The translations under genes and the position numbers were made by a program. From Paracyclopina nana (taxonomy: Eukaryota > Arthropoda > Copepoda > Cyclopoida > Cyclopettidae), in contig JAGUCH010000004.1 in NCBI GenBank assembly GCA_019096065.1, forward strand, positions 6,076,001 through 6,140,000: a DNA stretch of 64,000 nt, in the 5' to 3' direction. Positions 41,327-50,043 of this stretch are shown piece after piece (within the stretch, counting starts at the first letter, position 1; each line of letters begins with the position of its first letter). Under the pieces are notes generated by a model. The model was not told the DNA's origin. It worked only from the letters and a program-made list of their open reading frames with translations, and did no database searches.

Positions 41327-42044
41327 GGGTATACTGCCTAAAGGCACCAAGGGCAAAGGCATTATGATTAAAGGCTCCCTGATAAAAGGCGCGCTGATGA
41401 AAGGCATAATGGGCAAAGGCAACATTGGCTAAAGGCGCAAATTGTCAAAGGCACCTTTAAGCAATAAAAAAGGCTACAACAGAAAACTTGGACCAGGTCA
41501 CCTATGATGTCATGCTTAAGCCATTAGCTCAAAAGTTCAACCCACAATTCAGGAAAATGATCTGTGACAGCCTTGACTTGCTAATTTTGACAGGAAAACT
41601 TGTCTGGACTGACAACACAACTCCCCAGACCTGGCATTCAGCAATGTCAACTGATGGCCACTATTGTGATTGGACATTTTTCCAGATAACTGCTGAAGTT
41701 TTAAATCGCAGAATTGTTCTGTATCCTGTCTTTGAGGAAGATGGCCATGTAGATGGAAAAATGACTCTAACGCCACAAAACTCTGGATCATTTGACATTT
41801 ATGGTTGCCTAAGTTTGCTCTTTTATAATGAACCAAGATTCCTTAATCCCCATTTCCAAAGCATACGTCAAATTGCATCAAATTCTCTATCAAGAAACTC
41901 AAATGCTAATTCTGCTGTCAGATTTTTTACAAACAGACAAATAATTTGCTTTTGCCCACTATGCCTTTAAGCAGCGTGCTTTTTATCAGGGAGCCTTTAA
42001 TCATAATGCCTTTGCCCCTGGTGCCTTTACCCAGTAGAGCCTAT
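41327..42044. mobile_element. Small DNA element with ~65-bp inverted ends made of AAAGGC repeats every 15 bp
   Basis: Left arm (41327-41395) and right arm (41972-42044) are inverted copies at about 90% identity. Within the left side AAAGGC recurs at 41340, 41355, 41370, 41385, 41400, 41415, 41431 and 41447. On the right GCCTTT recurs at 41963, (41978 degenerate), 41993, 42008 and 42023. The regular spacing suggests transposase-binding sites. The interior holds an OTU-like fragment and no transposase, so this copy is non-autonomous. The superfamily is not identified. Confidence 0.7.
41488..41945 (+). pseudogene. OTU-like cysteine protease fragment (C-terminal half)
   Basis: An open frame without an ATG encodes a segment like the second half of transposon-associated OTU domains: W..AMSTDGHYCDW, an ITAEVLNRRIVLYPVF strand pair, and a terminal LNPHFQSIR where the catalytic His is expected. 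The N-terminal half with the Asp/Cys (DGNC) motif is missing. It sits inside the AAAGGC element and is probably captured or remnant coding sequence of an autonomous relative. Confidence 0.5.
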
Positions 42045-42201
42045 TTTACCTGCTGCTTTTCGGGACTGAGAAGGTGCGGTAAAAATTGCGCGAGTATGGT
42101 AAACATAAAACCAAGACGAATCTTTTAACCGAGCGTAGCGAGGTCAAAAGTGAGTACTAACTGCTTGCTCGTTGCGTGCGTTCATCGCTTCGTGGGGATG
42201 G

Positions 42202-43324
42202 ATGGGCATTTTGGCATTGGTTTGTGCCCTCTTTTGTCAACCAGGATTTGCGGTAAGCATACTCGTTTTCCAATTAATATTCTATTTAACAATATTTAAT
42301 CATTTTAGTTTATGGAGCCTCACCGTGCTGCGGAGTTTATTGAATACTTGGTTGGACAAGCTGCTTACATAAAAAATGTTACATCTGTCATTAAAAATGT
42401 AACAGGATCGCTCATGGAAAATGCTGACAAAATTAACCAGTTTGCTGACATTGGCAGGTTTATGCCTGATATCGACTGGGAGACCATAGTTGCGGTAATT
42501 TTTCTTATTTTCATTAGATTTTTCAATGTTTAATTTTAATGTTATTAGACTCTCTCGAAATATCTTTTTGGCCTTCTTGTTGTTGCTTCGATTGTGGCAC
42601 TGCTTGTTTTAATTGTCATCTTGGTGAGCAATGGCCGAAAAATCCGTGCAAATGCGAAGTGTAGGGTCACCAACTATGTGGATGAAGAAATGCTTTGTAA
42701 GCTCAATTGTGCTGCATGTCGTTCCAGCAGTCAGGATAGTGGGGTGCCATCAAGTGTTACTAATGGCAACATTGAAACTTTAAGGTATTTTTTAAGTTTA
42801 TTGAATATTTGTTGTCTAATTTCTCATTTCTTTACAGCGTTCGTTTCAAGCAGCCGTCGCCTCCGCCAGCATCAACATCATCTCCAATTGAGCGCACTGA
42901 GCGCAACTGCTCCATAACAGGAGCTGATCAAGCTTGTCGGTAGGCAAAATTTAAATGTATTTTTCTCAGTTTATATTACTAAGTAATATTTAATAATTTT
43001 AGACTATTTTCCACGGATCTGGAAAGAGGTTTGGCTGCTGAGGCTTCAGTAGCAGCAAGCATCACCGCCACTACTACTTCTACAGTAGAGACTGCTTCTA
43101 AGAGGTAAAAAGTTGGTTTTTTTAAGTTGATTTTATGCTAACAGTTTTGCTCTTACAGACCGACTGTTTCCATTAGGAAACTTGACAATTGCCAAGAGAG
43201 GAAGATGGCTGTTCCACCGTCCCCAACAAAAGGAGTATACAGATTCTCTGATATTTTTGATACTTTTTCCGGCTTTTGGTATGCATCAAAATATTCTTCC
43301 CCATCATCTTCATTTTTGCTATAA
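42202..43324 (+). CDS. Uncharacterised single-pass membrane protein, six exons
   Basis: Exons 42202-42252, 42309-42494, 42549-42784, 42838-42939, 43003-43104 and 43159-43324 have clean GT-AG introns of 53-63 nt. Every phase matches (total 843 nt, 280 residues), so the gene model is credible although I know no homologue. Exon 1 is a signal peptide (MGILALVCALF...). The short ectodomain has two NVT glycosylation sequons and amphipathic helices. Exon 3 gives one transmembrane helix (~88-108), then a Cys cluster (CKLNCAAC), then a Pro/Ser/Thr-rich tail. The last exon lies antisense over the 3' end of a Polinton-type ORF (43153-43938, minus), so the true C-terminus is uncertain. It could be a host gene or part of the inserted element. 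Confidence 0.6.
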
Positions 43325-43938
43325 GTTCTTTTTCTACGTGTCTCAATTTGCTGTTTTAGAGATGATTGGGCTGGAGCTGGAAGTTGTTCTGGGGGTATTT
43401 TTTTCCTGGGTCTACCTCGTCCTCTTTTTTGTATTTGGTTCTGAGCTTGGCTTTGAATTTGTGGTGATGTTTGAGCGGTGTTAGAGTTGCTAACAATTTG
43501 AGGTGGGTGAGTTAAGTCAAAATGAGTCCTTAGCTCTGATTTTGACTTAAATCTACTAGCACAATTTGCACATTTGAACCCATTGAGTAGGGTTGGTGTA
43601 ACTTGTTCTTCAGTTTGTTGACCCTTGTTCTCAGTATATTCATAAGGAAAAGTTTGAGTTGCCACATCAACTTTGACTGGAGGTTTATCATCAAAAACAT
43701 TTTCTGTTCCATCATTTGCAGCATTAAGTTCAGCTGATGTTTCACTATTCATTTCACTTGATTCTTTATTATGCATATCATTATCATTTTGTGTGTCTTC
43801 TATATTAGCTGCAGCTATAGCAGTAATAGAAGTTGTAGGTGATTCTCCAATGGAGTTAATTGAGTTGATTTCATTTTTTTCATCATCGCTCAATTTTTCC
43901 AATAGTTTATTGTATAAGTTTAATGGTATCATAGCCAT
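43153..43938 (-). CDS. Polinton/adintovirus-like protein with C2H2 finger and AT-hook
   Basis: 261 residues. The N-terminus (MIPLNLYNKLLEKLSDDE) resembles short conserved proteins of Polinton-type elements. An acidic Asn/Glu/Ser-rich segment follows, then one C2H2 finger (CANCASRFKSKSELRTH), an AT-hook (KRGRGRPRKK), and a C-terminal YFDAYQKPEKVSKISENLY motif. It lies 31 nt downstream of the small basic ORF, which suggests one transcription unit of an integrated element. The final ~30 residues overlap, antisense, the last exon of the plus-strand gene and may be past the original element boundary. The family assignment is tentative. Confidence 0.5.
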   Translation of the reverse strand: MAMIPLNLYNKLLEKLSDDEKNEINSINSIGESPTTSITAIAAANIEDTQNDNDMHNKESSEMNSETSAELNAANDGTENVFDDKPPVKVDVATQTFPYEYTENKGQQTEEQVTPTLLNGFKCANCASRFKSKSELRTHFDLTHPPQIVSNSNTAQTSPQIQSQAQNQIQKRGRGRPRKKIPPEQLPAPAQSSLKQQIETRRKRTYSKNEDDGEEYFDAYQKPEKVSKISENLYTPFVGDGGTAIFLSWQLSSFLMETVGL

Positions 43939-43969
43939 AGATCAGAAACTTGACTGATTTGACAATGAT

Positions 43970-44380
43970 TTAACCTTTTGTACCATTGGAATGGTTTAAT
44001 TTTTTATGCTTGCTTCTGTTGACTAAATTACAAAGATATGGTAATGCTAGCTTCAGGATAGAGGTTAAACTTCCGTGAATACTCTGGTATTTTAGCTTTT
44101 TTCTCCGGTTTTTCAATAAATTCTTTTTGTTTAAGATGTAGCTGTAAACTTTTTGGTTTTTAAGAAACAATTTTCTTAACTTGGATTTTACGGAATATTT
44201 TATCTTCAAATGAGGGCAATATGAAATATTAAATAATGTTTCACAAATAATATTTATTCCTTCCTCAGATAAGTGATGTAAAAGTTCACTTTGATGAACT
44301 CCTTTAAGTTTGCAAATAATTTCTAACAATCTTATTGGGCACCTTTTTGTTGCTTTATGAGTAGTCACTTTTTGGGTCAT
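43970..44380 (-). CDS. Small basic Polinton/adintovirus-type protein
   Basis: 136 residues, strongly Lys-rich. The layout resembles the short conserved basic (core, pX-like) protein found beside the ATPase in Polinton and adintovirus-like genomes: an N-terminal helix pair (LLEIICKLK, ETLFNI), a basic middle with KLRKLFLKNQKV, a KNRRKKLK block and a hydrophobic end. It is packed between the ATPase and the zinc-finger ORF on the same strand (43 and 31 nt gaps). It probably binds nucleic acid in a virion-like particle; this is inferred from family position only. Confidence 0.5.
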   Translation of the reverse strand: MTQKVTTHKATKRCPIRLLEIICKLKGVHQSELLHHLSEEGINIICETLFNISYCPHLKIKYSVKSKLRKLFLKNQKVYSYILNKKNLLKNRRKKLKYQSIHGSLTSILKLALPYLCNLVNRSKHKKLNHSNGTKG

Positions 44381-44423
44381 TGTATAGTTTTATCTCCATT
44401 TTTTTTTCTTTTTTGTCATAAGG

Positions 44424-45095
44424 TCAGTTACTTTTTAAAGAATTTTGAACAAAACAAATAGGTGGAAATTGAAAAGAAAAAATATTTGTTCTGTATCTAA
44501 CTGAATCTGATTGGAATTGACGGAAATCCAGAATGAAGTATCCATATGGCCTCTCAGTTGCTTTTTGAAAAGAATCAATAATGTAACCTGAAGCACCAGG
44601 TCTAATTTGTGCAGCTAATGTTGATATTTGTCGGCTGTCCCTTGGTGACTTAAATATAATTAAATAATGGGTATTTAAAGACATATTTCTGTATGTTTTT
44701 GATTGAAAAAATAAGCTCTGTGACACTAAGATTGCTGATGACTTTTGATGGTGTGAAACAACAGTAAAGAATACTTCTTAAGTATCTGAATTGCAGGCTT
44801 GCAAAGCATCATCAAATATCATTAAACTTTCTCCCTTCTCCCTAAAACTTGTAGCAAGTTCCTTTAAGTTTTCCAGGGTTGGAAAACCTTCTATTATATG
44901 AGAAATTAGTTTTTCTTTTATCATTTCTTGATAAATTGGTTGCATTTCTTGGTAAAATAAGATGATATTTTTTGGGCAATCTGAAATGAGTTTGTGTCTT
45001 TCCTTGAGTAGATTCTTAAGCCAATACGTTTTGCCAGCGCTAGATGGAGCTGCTATTATCGCATTGAAGGGATGAATAAATCTGAGATCAAACAT
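44424..45095 (-). pseudogene. Polinton-type DNA-packaging ATPase with an in-frame stop
   Basis: The first 105 codons contain a Walker A motif (APSSAGKT), an LFYQEMQPIY block and a Walker B-like MIFDDAL. A TAA at 44780-44778 then interrupts the frame. The same frame continues downstream with the conserved second half (SHHQ, LVSQSLFFQSK, SLNTHYLIIFKSPRD, RPYGYFILDF), ending at 44424. Family: A32-like/FtsK-HerA packaging ATPases of Polintons and adintoviruses, which pump genomic DNA into capsids. The single nonsense codon and missing partners suggest a decaying copy, though recent. Confidence 0.75.
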
Positions 45096-45255
45096 TCTTT
45101 TGGCTTTTTAATCAATCCGTGAAATGTACACTCTTGATTTCCATAAGACCATTTTTCTCAGCTCTTATCAGAGTAATTTTTTCGTATCAAATATGGTGTA
45201 GAAAGCTGATATTTTGGTGTTAGTGACAGAGAATATACCCGCTGAAATAATAGTT

Positions 45256-45420
45256 CCCTACCTCCTCAGCAAAAGTTAGACCCCAAGAAAAATCCCTGAG
45301 AGGTCGGGAAAAATTTGAGAACCGAGCAACGAGGAAATGAAAAATGTGCAAGGTTCTCAAATTTTTCCCGGCCGATCAGGGATTTTTCGCGGGGTCTAAC
45401 TTTTGCTGAGGGAGGTAGGG
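45256..45420. repeat. Foldback hairpin, ~68-bp arms
   Basis: Arm 45256-45323 and arm 45352-45420 are imperfect reverse complements (CCCTACCTCCTCAGCAAAAG opposite the mirror CTTTTGCTGAGGGAGGTAGG) with a 28-nt loop. Weaker complementarity continues outward to about 45213 and 45470. It resembles a foldback MITE end. Confidence 0.8.
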
Positions 45421-46360
45421 ATTCATTTTTCTCTAACAGTAACCGAAAATCCTAGGTTTGTTGAAATTCCAAGACAAGCTCGACTTACTATTTCGATCCA
45501 TCATACTTAGATCCCAGTAGCGGATCTCAGCTGAGTCACTACTCACTGACAACAAATTGACGCCATTACTGATTAAGCTGCAAGTGCAGTGTTACAAAAC
45601 TTTTAACTGCAAATTGAGGCTGCTCAAGACCAAGACGGAAATTTGAGGATCCCGCACCCGGCAGCATCCCCCGCACCCAGCACCGTCTCTCGCACCCGGC
45701 AGCGTCTCCACACCCGGCAGCATCTCCCGATCTCCCGCACCCGGCAGCGTCTCCACACCCGGCAGCGTCTTTAACTGCAAATTGAGGCTGCTCAAGACCA
45801 AGACGGCAATTTGAGGCTCCCCCACCCGGCAGCGTCTCCCCCACCCGGCAGCGTCTCCAGCACCCGGTAGCGTCTCCCCCACCTGGCAGCGTCTCCACAC
45901 CCGGCAGCATCTCCCCCACCTGGCAGCATCTCCACACCCGGCAGCATCTCCACACCCGGCAGCATCTCCCGATCTCCCGCACCCGGCAGCGTCTCCCTCA
46001 CCCGGCATTGTCTCCCGCACCCAGCAGCGTCTCCCGCACCCAGCAGCGTCTTTAACTGCAAATTGAGGCTGCTCAAGACCAAGACGGCAATTTGAGGCTC
46101 CCGCACCCGGCAGCGTCTCCCGCACACGGCAGCGTCTCCCGCACACGGCAGCAACTCCCGCACATTGTGGCTACTCAAGACTATGAATTCTGTGGGAAAA
46201 AAATTCGCCTGGTGATTTTTTTTCCCAGGAAAAAAATTCCCCTGGTTTTTTTTCCCAATGTGTTTGTTTACATTTAGTCTTGGTAGAGAAATAAACTGAG
46301 ACCTATTTGGAAATTGAAACCTAACCAGGGATTTTCGGTTACCGGTAGAGAAAAATAATA
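45421..46360. mobile_element. Inverted-repeat element carrying a minisatellite
   Basis: 45421-45460 and 46316-46360 are inverted copies (shared core GGATTTTCGGTTAC and TAGAGAAAAAT). Between them lies the CACCCGGCAGCGTCTCC minisatellite. No transposase is present. It directly abuts the foldback hairpin and may be one composite element with it. Confidence 0.55.
45603..46160. repeat. GC-rich minisatellite with higher-order structure
   Basis: About 20 copies of a ~16-21-nt unit (CACCCGGCAGCGTCTCCC and variants) are interspersed with three copies of a 46-nt block (ACTGCAAATTGAGGCTGCTC...) at ~45603, 45771 and 46052. Because many units are multiples of three, several minus-strand frames stay open, giving repetitive ORFs that are not genes. 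Confidence 0.85.
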
Positions 46361-46469
46361 CCTATAGCGGAGCTCGAGAAGGTCACTTATAAATAAAACC
46401 TTGTAGTATAATATAGCAGAAAAAAGCTCCGGCTCCGAGTTTCCCCTATTTCCCACAACAGCTAGACGT

Positions 46470-46612
46470 TTTTGAAAATTTTATGTAATGGGAAGCCATA
46501 GGCCAGGATTTTTAAAGAACCCTAAGAACACAAGCTTTCAGAAAATGTATATTTTTTTGGGTGTTGTAAAGAGTTTGGGTTAGGACCTCCCTCAAGTCAT
46601 TGTGTCGATTGG
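46470..46612 (+). repeat. Dispersed repeat copy C
   Basis: TTTTTGAAAATTTTATG...ATGGGAAGCC...AGGCCAGGATTTTTAAA...GAAAATGTATATTTTTTT...TTGGGTTAGG, the longest match to copy A. Confidence 0.65.
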
Positions 46613-47111
46613 TAACAGATGTTCAAGAAAGTCTAAATATATTTGTTGACTTCCAAGAGTCAAAGGTGTTCTACCAAAAATTGGAGTACTATTAAGACTT
46701 TTAACTCTGAAACAAAAACCAATGGAGCTCTCCAGTTTTGATTCTTGGAAAGCTTGGGTGCTTTCCAATTTTGGCCCTGTTCGAAATTGGGTACCTTAAT
46801 TTTTGCTAACTTTTTTAAAATATTTTCAAGTGTTCGTTCATCAAGAAAAAATCTAGTTTTTGGGCCATTGAAATATAGCCACAAACGGCTATGGCCTGAA
46901 TTTCTGAATTTCTAATGACAATGCATTTGTCTCTTTCTTTTCCTCGCAAAAAGCCAAATTTTCGCAGGTAAAAAAATGTCAATATTCTGATCATAGAGTT
47001 TGGCACAATTTTTTTACCTAGACTCCTCTTTAAAAAGAGTGTTTTTAAAATAAATGCATGATATACTTAATATATTTTCGGAATGTTCTGTAAATGCTAT
47101 TCGTACGGAAA
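46613..47111. other. AT-rich interval, no gene recognised
   Basis: Short minus-strand ORFs (46660-46884, 46815-47006) resemble no family. One contains a near-duplicate pair QNWKAP/QNWRAP. Probably degraded repeat DNA. Confidence 0.4.
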
Positions 47112-47120
47112 TTTATTGCC

Positions 47121-48617
47121 TCAGATTTGTTTTTGAAGATTTTCAGTGACATCTCCCATTGAGAGAATTTGAGAGTGTCTTGAATTAGATGAGCATGCCA
47201 GCTTTCTCCTCAAAAGCTTTTGTACTGCATTTGTGCAGCTTCGTTTGATATCTGACCCTGAAAGATGTATTTAAAAATTTCATGTAAACCTGACAGTTTG
47301 TCCTCTTTTTAATTGTTGCAGAACTGTCAGTACCTGAAAAGCCCTCAGTTTTTTCTGCCAAGGCTGTAAAGTCTAGATTTTTAGTATCATGACCAACGAG
47401 AGATTGCTTGAAAATCTCGACTCTTTGTGCTTTGCTTGGTAATGGAATGTTGAGTATTTTTTGGAATCTTCTCATGAATGCTGGGTCCAATGTCCATGGT
47501 AAATTAGTGGATGCCAACAATAAAATTGGCTGTTCTGTCATAGCCTTTGATTGGATTCCATCCATATATGTGAGAAATTCCGCTTTGGCTCTTTTAGAGG
47601 CTTCATGCTCACCTTGGCCTCCCTTTCACTTAAAATTGCTTCAATTTCATCTATGAAAATGACAGAAGGAGCATTTTGTGCTGCAACTTCGAACAAACTT
47701 CTGATAAGCTTCTCGGAGTCTCCTCTCCATTTGCTTGCCAAGCTGATTGCGAGGAGCACAAAATTAATTAGGATTGTATGCCATACTAGTTTTGAGGATT
47801 TTTTTGCGTGCATACCTGCTGGAATGTATGTTGAAAAAAGTAAAGTCTTGGCACTCTCCATGCAAAGCAGAGGCAAGCATTGTTTTTCCCGTCCCTGGAG
47901 GACCTGTCAGCAGGATTGCATTAATTTTTGGCAAGCCCACGTAGACATCAGGATGGCGCATAGGTAGTAAAAAGCGTCTTCTATAGCCTCTTTGGCCTCA
48001 GTCTGCAGCAAAAGTTGGAAGTAGAAAAGTTTTGACACTTTATCAAGTTTTACCAGTCCAATAACATCTTTGAACGTTGTCGTTGGCTTTGCTGGAGGTT
48101 GAAGCACCTCGCGTCCTATGAGAGCATACAGATCCTTTTCGTCTTCTGAAGCTGGCCTTGGCAAGATTAAACTTTTCCCCAAGGAAAAACCCTCTCGATC
48201 TCCAATCTCCTCAACTTCCTTTGCCCTCTTAGATTTATTACCAATTCTGAAAGCACAAAAAGTGTGAAATATGACCTGTGTGTACCTTGTAAAATAATTA
48301 TACTTGTTGGTTGATTTTACTACAGCTACTGAATGTTGAGCACTTTCAGGCTTCTTTGAGCTTAAAATGGGCTCCTTGTGAAACCTCATCTTGTAATAGG
48401 CCATGAATTCAGCTACTATCAGTGGCAAATCTATATTGTCTGCAGGCTTGAATTGTGAAAGCAGTGACTTTAGCTGAGACTCCATTGCGTCTGCAGCCTC
48501 ATAAAGACCTTCTTCAAATAGAAATTCGTGAATGAGCACTAAAAGGTCACGTCGGATAGCTTCATTTTTCCTTTTTTCTGCGCTTTTCCCGCTGATCAAA
48601 GCTCTCCCGTTTTCCAT
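47121..48617 (-). pseudogene. Katanin p60-like AAA ATPase (KATNAL2-type) with two frameshifts
   Basis: The start at 48617 is followed by a LisH motif (LVLIHEFLFEEGLYEAADAM), which among katanins marks KATNAL2. Exon 1 ends at 48286, exon 2 is 48246-48054 and exon 3 starts at 48002; later introns join TTCCAGCAG to CTTGGCAAG and TTTTCAG to GGTCAG. Walker A (GPPGTGKT), Walker B (VIFIDEIEA), SKWRGDSEKLIR and sensor LASTNLPW are all present. The frame breaks twice: near 47963 (between FYY and MRHPD) and near 47613 (after SEREAK). Each needs one extra base to restore homology. The stop is at 47123-47121 with AATAAA three bases later. Splice sites and motifs are otherwise intact, so this is either a young pseudogene or two assembly indels. 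A working copy would sever microtubules. Confidence 0.75.
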
Positions 48618-49199
48618 GACTTTTCTTAAGTGGAACAAAATGCAATGATTGATCAATAGCTTTTGACTTTCTAATTCATGATAAGATATCCAGTTCTACC
48701 ACAATTCTAACATTGCATTTAGCAACCTTAAATACGTGTGATTGATCAATGTATTCATGGATGAAATCAGTTTTTTCAAACCCAGTACTACAAAATGAAA
48801 AAAAATGTGTTACTACGAAAAACAATTTTGCTTTTATATTAAATTGATTAGTCATAGGTTTCGCGATATTTTTGAATTTGTTGCGCTGTCATATGAAGTA
48901 CTTTTAGCGTTGTCTATATTTTTAAGGCAAGCAATTGCTACGTCAAGGAGTATTTTTCACACTTTTTATGGGTTTAAATCTAATAACTGTCAATTAGTCT
49001 GACCCATATTTCAAAACGTGTATTTTGAGCGTATCATGAGTTGGCATGGGTGAAGTTTGCCCTATTTGATGATAGGGCTGTTTCGAACAGTTTTTGTTAT
49101 TATTGCTTCTCAAAATTCATCATTCTCTTGCTCTTGTCAAAAAAGTTGGGAAATTGCAGTGGGTCAAATCCAATTAGCTCTGCTGTAAATGTAAACACT
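48618..49199. other. Divergent intergenic region, KATNAL2-like (minus) and BORCS5 (plus)
   Basis: AT-rich with no recognisable coding sequence or clear core promoter. The BORCS5 frame is open upstream of its ATG for ~50 codons, but the MGSEQS start marks the true N-terminus. Confidence 0.5.
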
Positions 49200-49997
49200 A
49201 TGGGATCAGAGCAGAGTCATCCAGTTGGAGGAGCCTCCTCCTCCATGACAACAGGCGATCTTTCGTCGTTTTCTGCTAGTTTACGTGAACGCGATGGAGC
49301 CCTTTCGCCCAGACAAGACAGTGTTTGTTCAGACTCTGAAGTTCCCTACGTGTCATACACAGTTAGCAAACCGATAGGAGATTCTCCTAAGAAGGGCAGC
49401 AGCTCATCCAGCAAATACCGATTCTCCTCGCCAATTTTGAGGTCGGCATCGGTGCAATCTGCTACGTCATTTAAGTCACACAAATCACCTCATAATACAC
49501 TTGTCATTGTGAACAAAGTACCAAGTCGCGGTGAGAGTACAAGTGCCTGCCTCGATAGTGATTTGGCCCGGCTGGCTAAAATCCCCACCTTCCTACCTGT
49601 CATGAGAGCTTCCTTGTCAGTCACCAAAGGAAGCTCAGTGGCAAAAGACCCAGATATTCTGGAAAAGCTTGACCCAAGGGGTATGCTGGCCATTTGTCAG
49701 CGGTATCAAAGTCACCTCAAACATGCGGCTGGAGTTGTGTCCACTGACCAGGCTGAGATTTGCAAACGAGTCCGTGAAATCGACGAGGATGTGGCCAAAG
49801 TCACAGTAAAACTCACCGAAAAGCAGAAGATATACTCCAAGCAAGCGGACAAGTTAAAGCACGGCATTAAAGATATATCAAAGTCTTTGACCAAGTGCCA
49901 TTTATTACTCAACGAAAACCTTGAACAATTAGAAGTGTTGAACAACATGTTACCACAAGAGCACAGGCTTGAGCCGTTCGTTTGGACAACGGGCTAA
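49200..49997 (+). CDS. BORCS5: BLOC-1-related complex subunit 5 (myrlysin)
   Basis: One exon, 265 residues. It begins MGSEQS, the N-myristoylation signal that anchors BORCS5 to lysosomes and is identical to the vertebrate start. A Ser-rich linker (20-105) is longer than in human BORCS5 (~196 residues). The conserved half follows: IPTFLPVMRASL, then KLDPRGMLAICQRYQSHL, then coiled coil, and the ending NNMLPQEHRLEPF. BORC recruits ARL8 and kinesin to move lysosomes outward and aids autophagosome fusion. AATAAA is at 50005-50010, only 34 nt before the first possible ATG of ATG7. Confidence 0.93.
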   Translation: MGSEQSHPVGGASSSMTTGDLSSFSASLRERDGALSPRQDSVCSDSEVPYVSYTVSKPIGDSPKKGSSSSSKYRFSSPILRSASVQSATSFKSHKSPHNTLVIVNKVPSRGESTSACLDSDLARLAKIPTFLPVMRASLSVTKGSSVAKDPDILEKLDPRGMLAICQRYQSHLKHAAGVVSTDQAEICKRVREIDEDVAKVTVKLTEKQKIYSKQADKLKHGIKDISKSLTKCHLLLNENLEQLEVLNNMLPQEHRLEPFVWTTG

Positions 49998-50043
49998 CTT
50001 ACAAAATAAATAGATTTTCTCCCTACGTCAATTGTCAAAACTA

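Larger units (their letters stand above)
43150..45100 (-). mobile_element. Partial Polinton/adintovirus-like element
   Basis: Three same-strand, tightly spaced ORFs (packaging ATPase, small basic protein, zinc-finger/AT-hook protein) form a recognisable Polinton-type block. Polymerase, integrase, protease and capsid genes are absent, and terminal repeats were not found, so this is a fragment. Confidence 0.6.

Noticed and set aside
45603-46160. Possible CRISPR-like array
   Set aside because: Eukaryotic context, units abut without unique spacers of constant length; it is a minisatellite.
45566-46178. Three overlapping minus-strand ORFs rich in Gly-Cys-Asp-Ala repeats
   Set aside because: They are different frames of a minisatellite whose unit is a multiple of three; no start context, domain or splice support.
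46660-47006. Small minus-strand ORFs as a transposase remnant
   Set aside because: No recognisable DDE or zinc-finger motif; evidence too thin.
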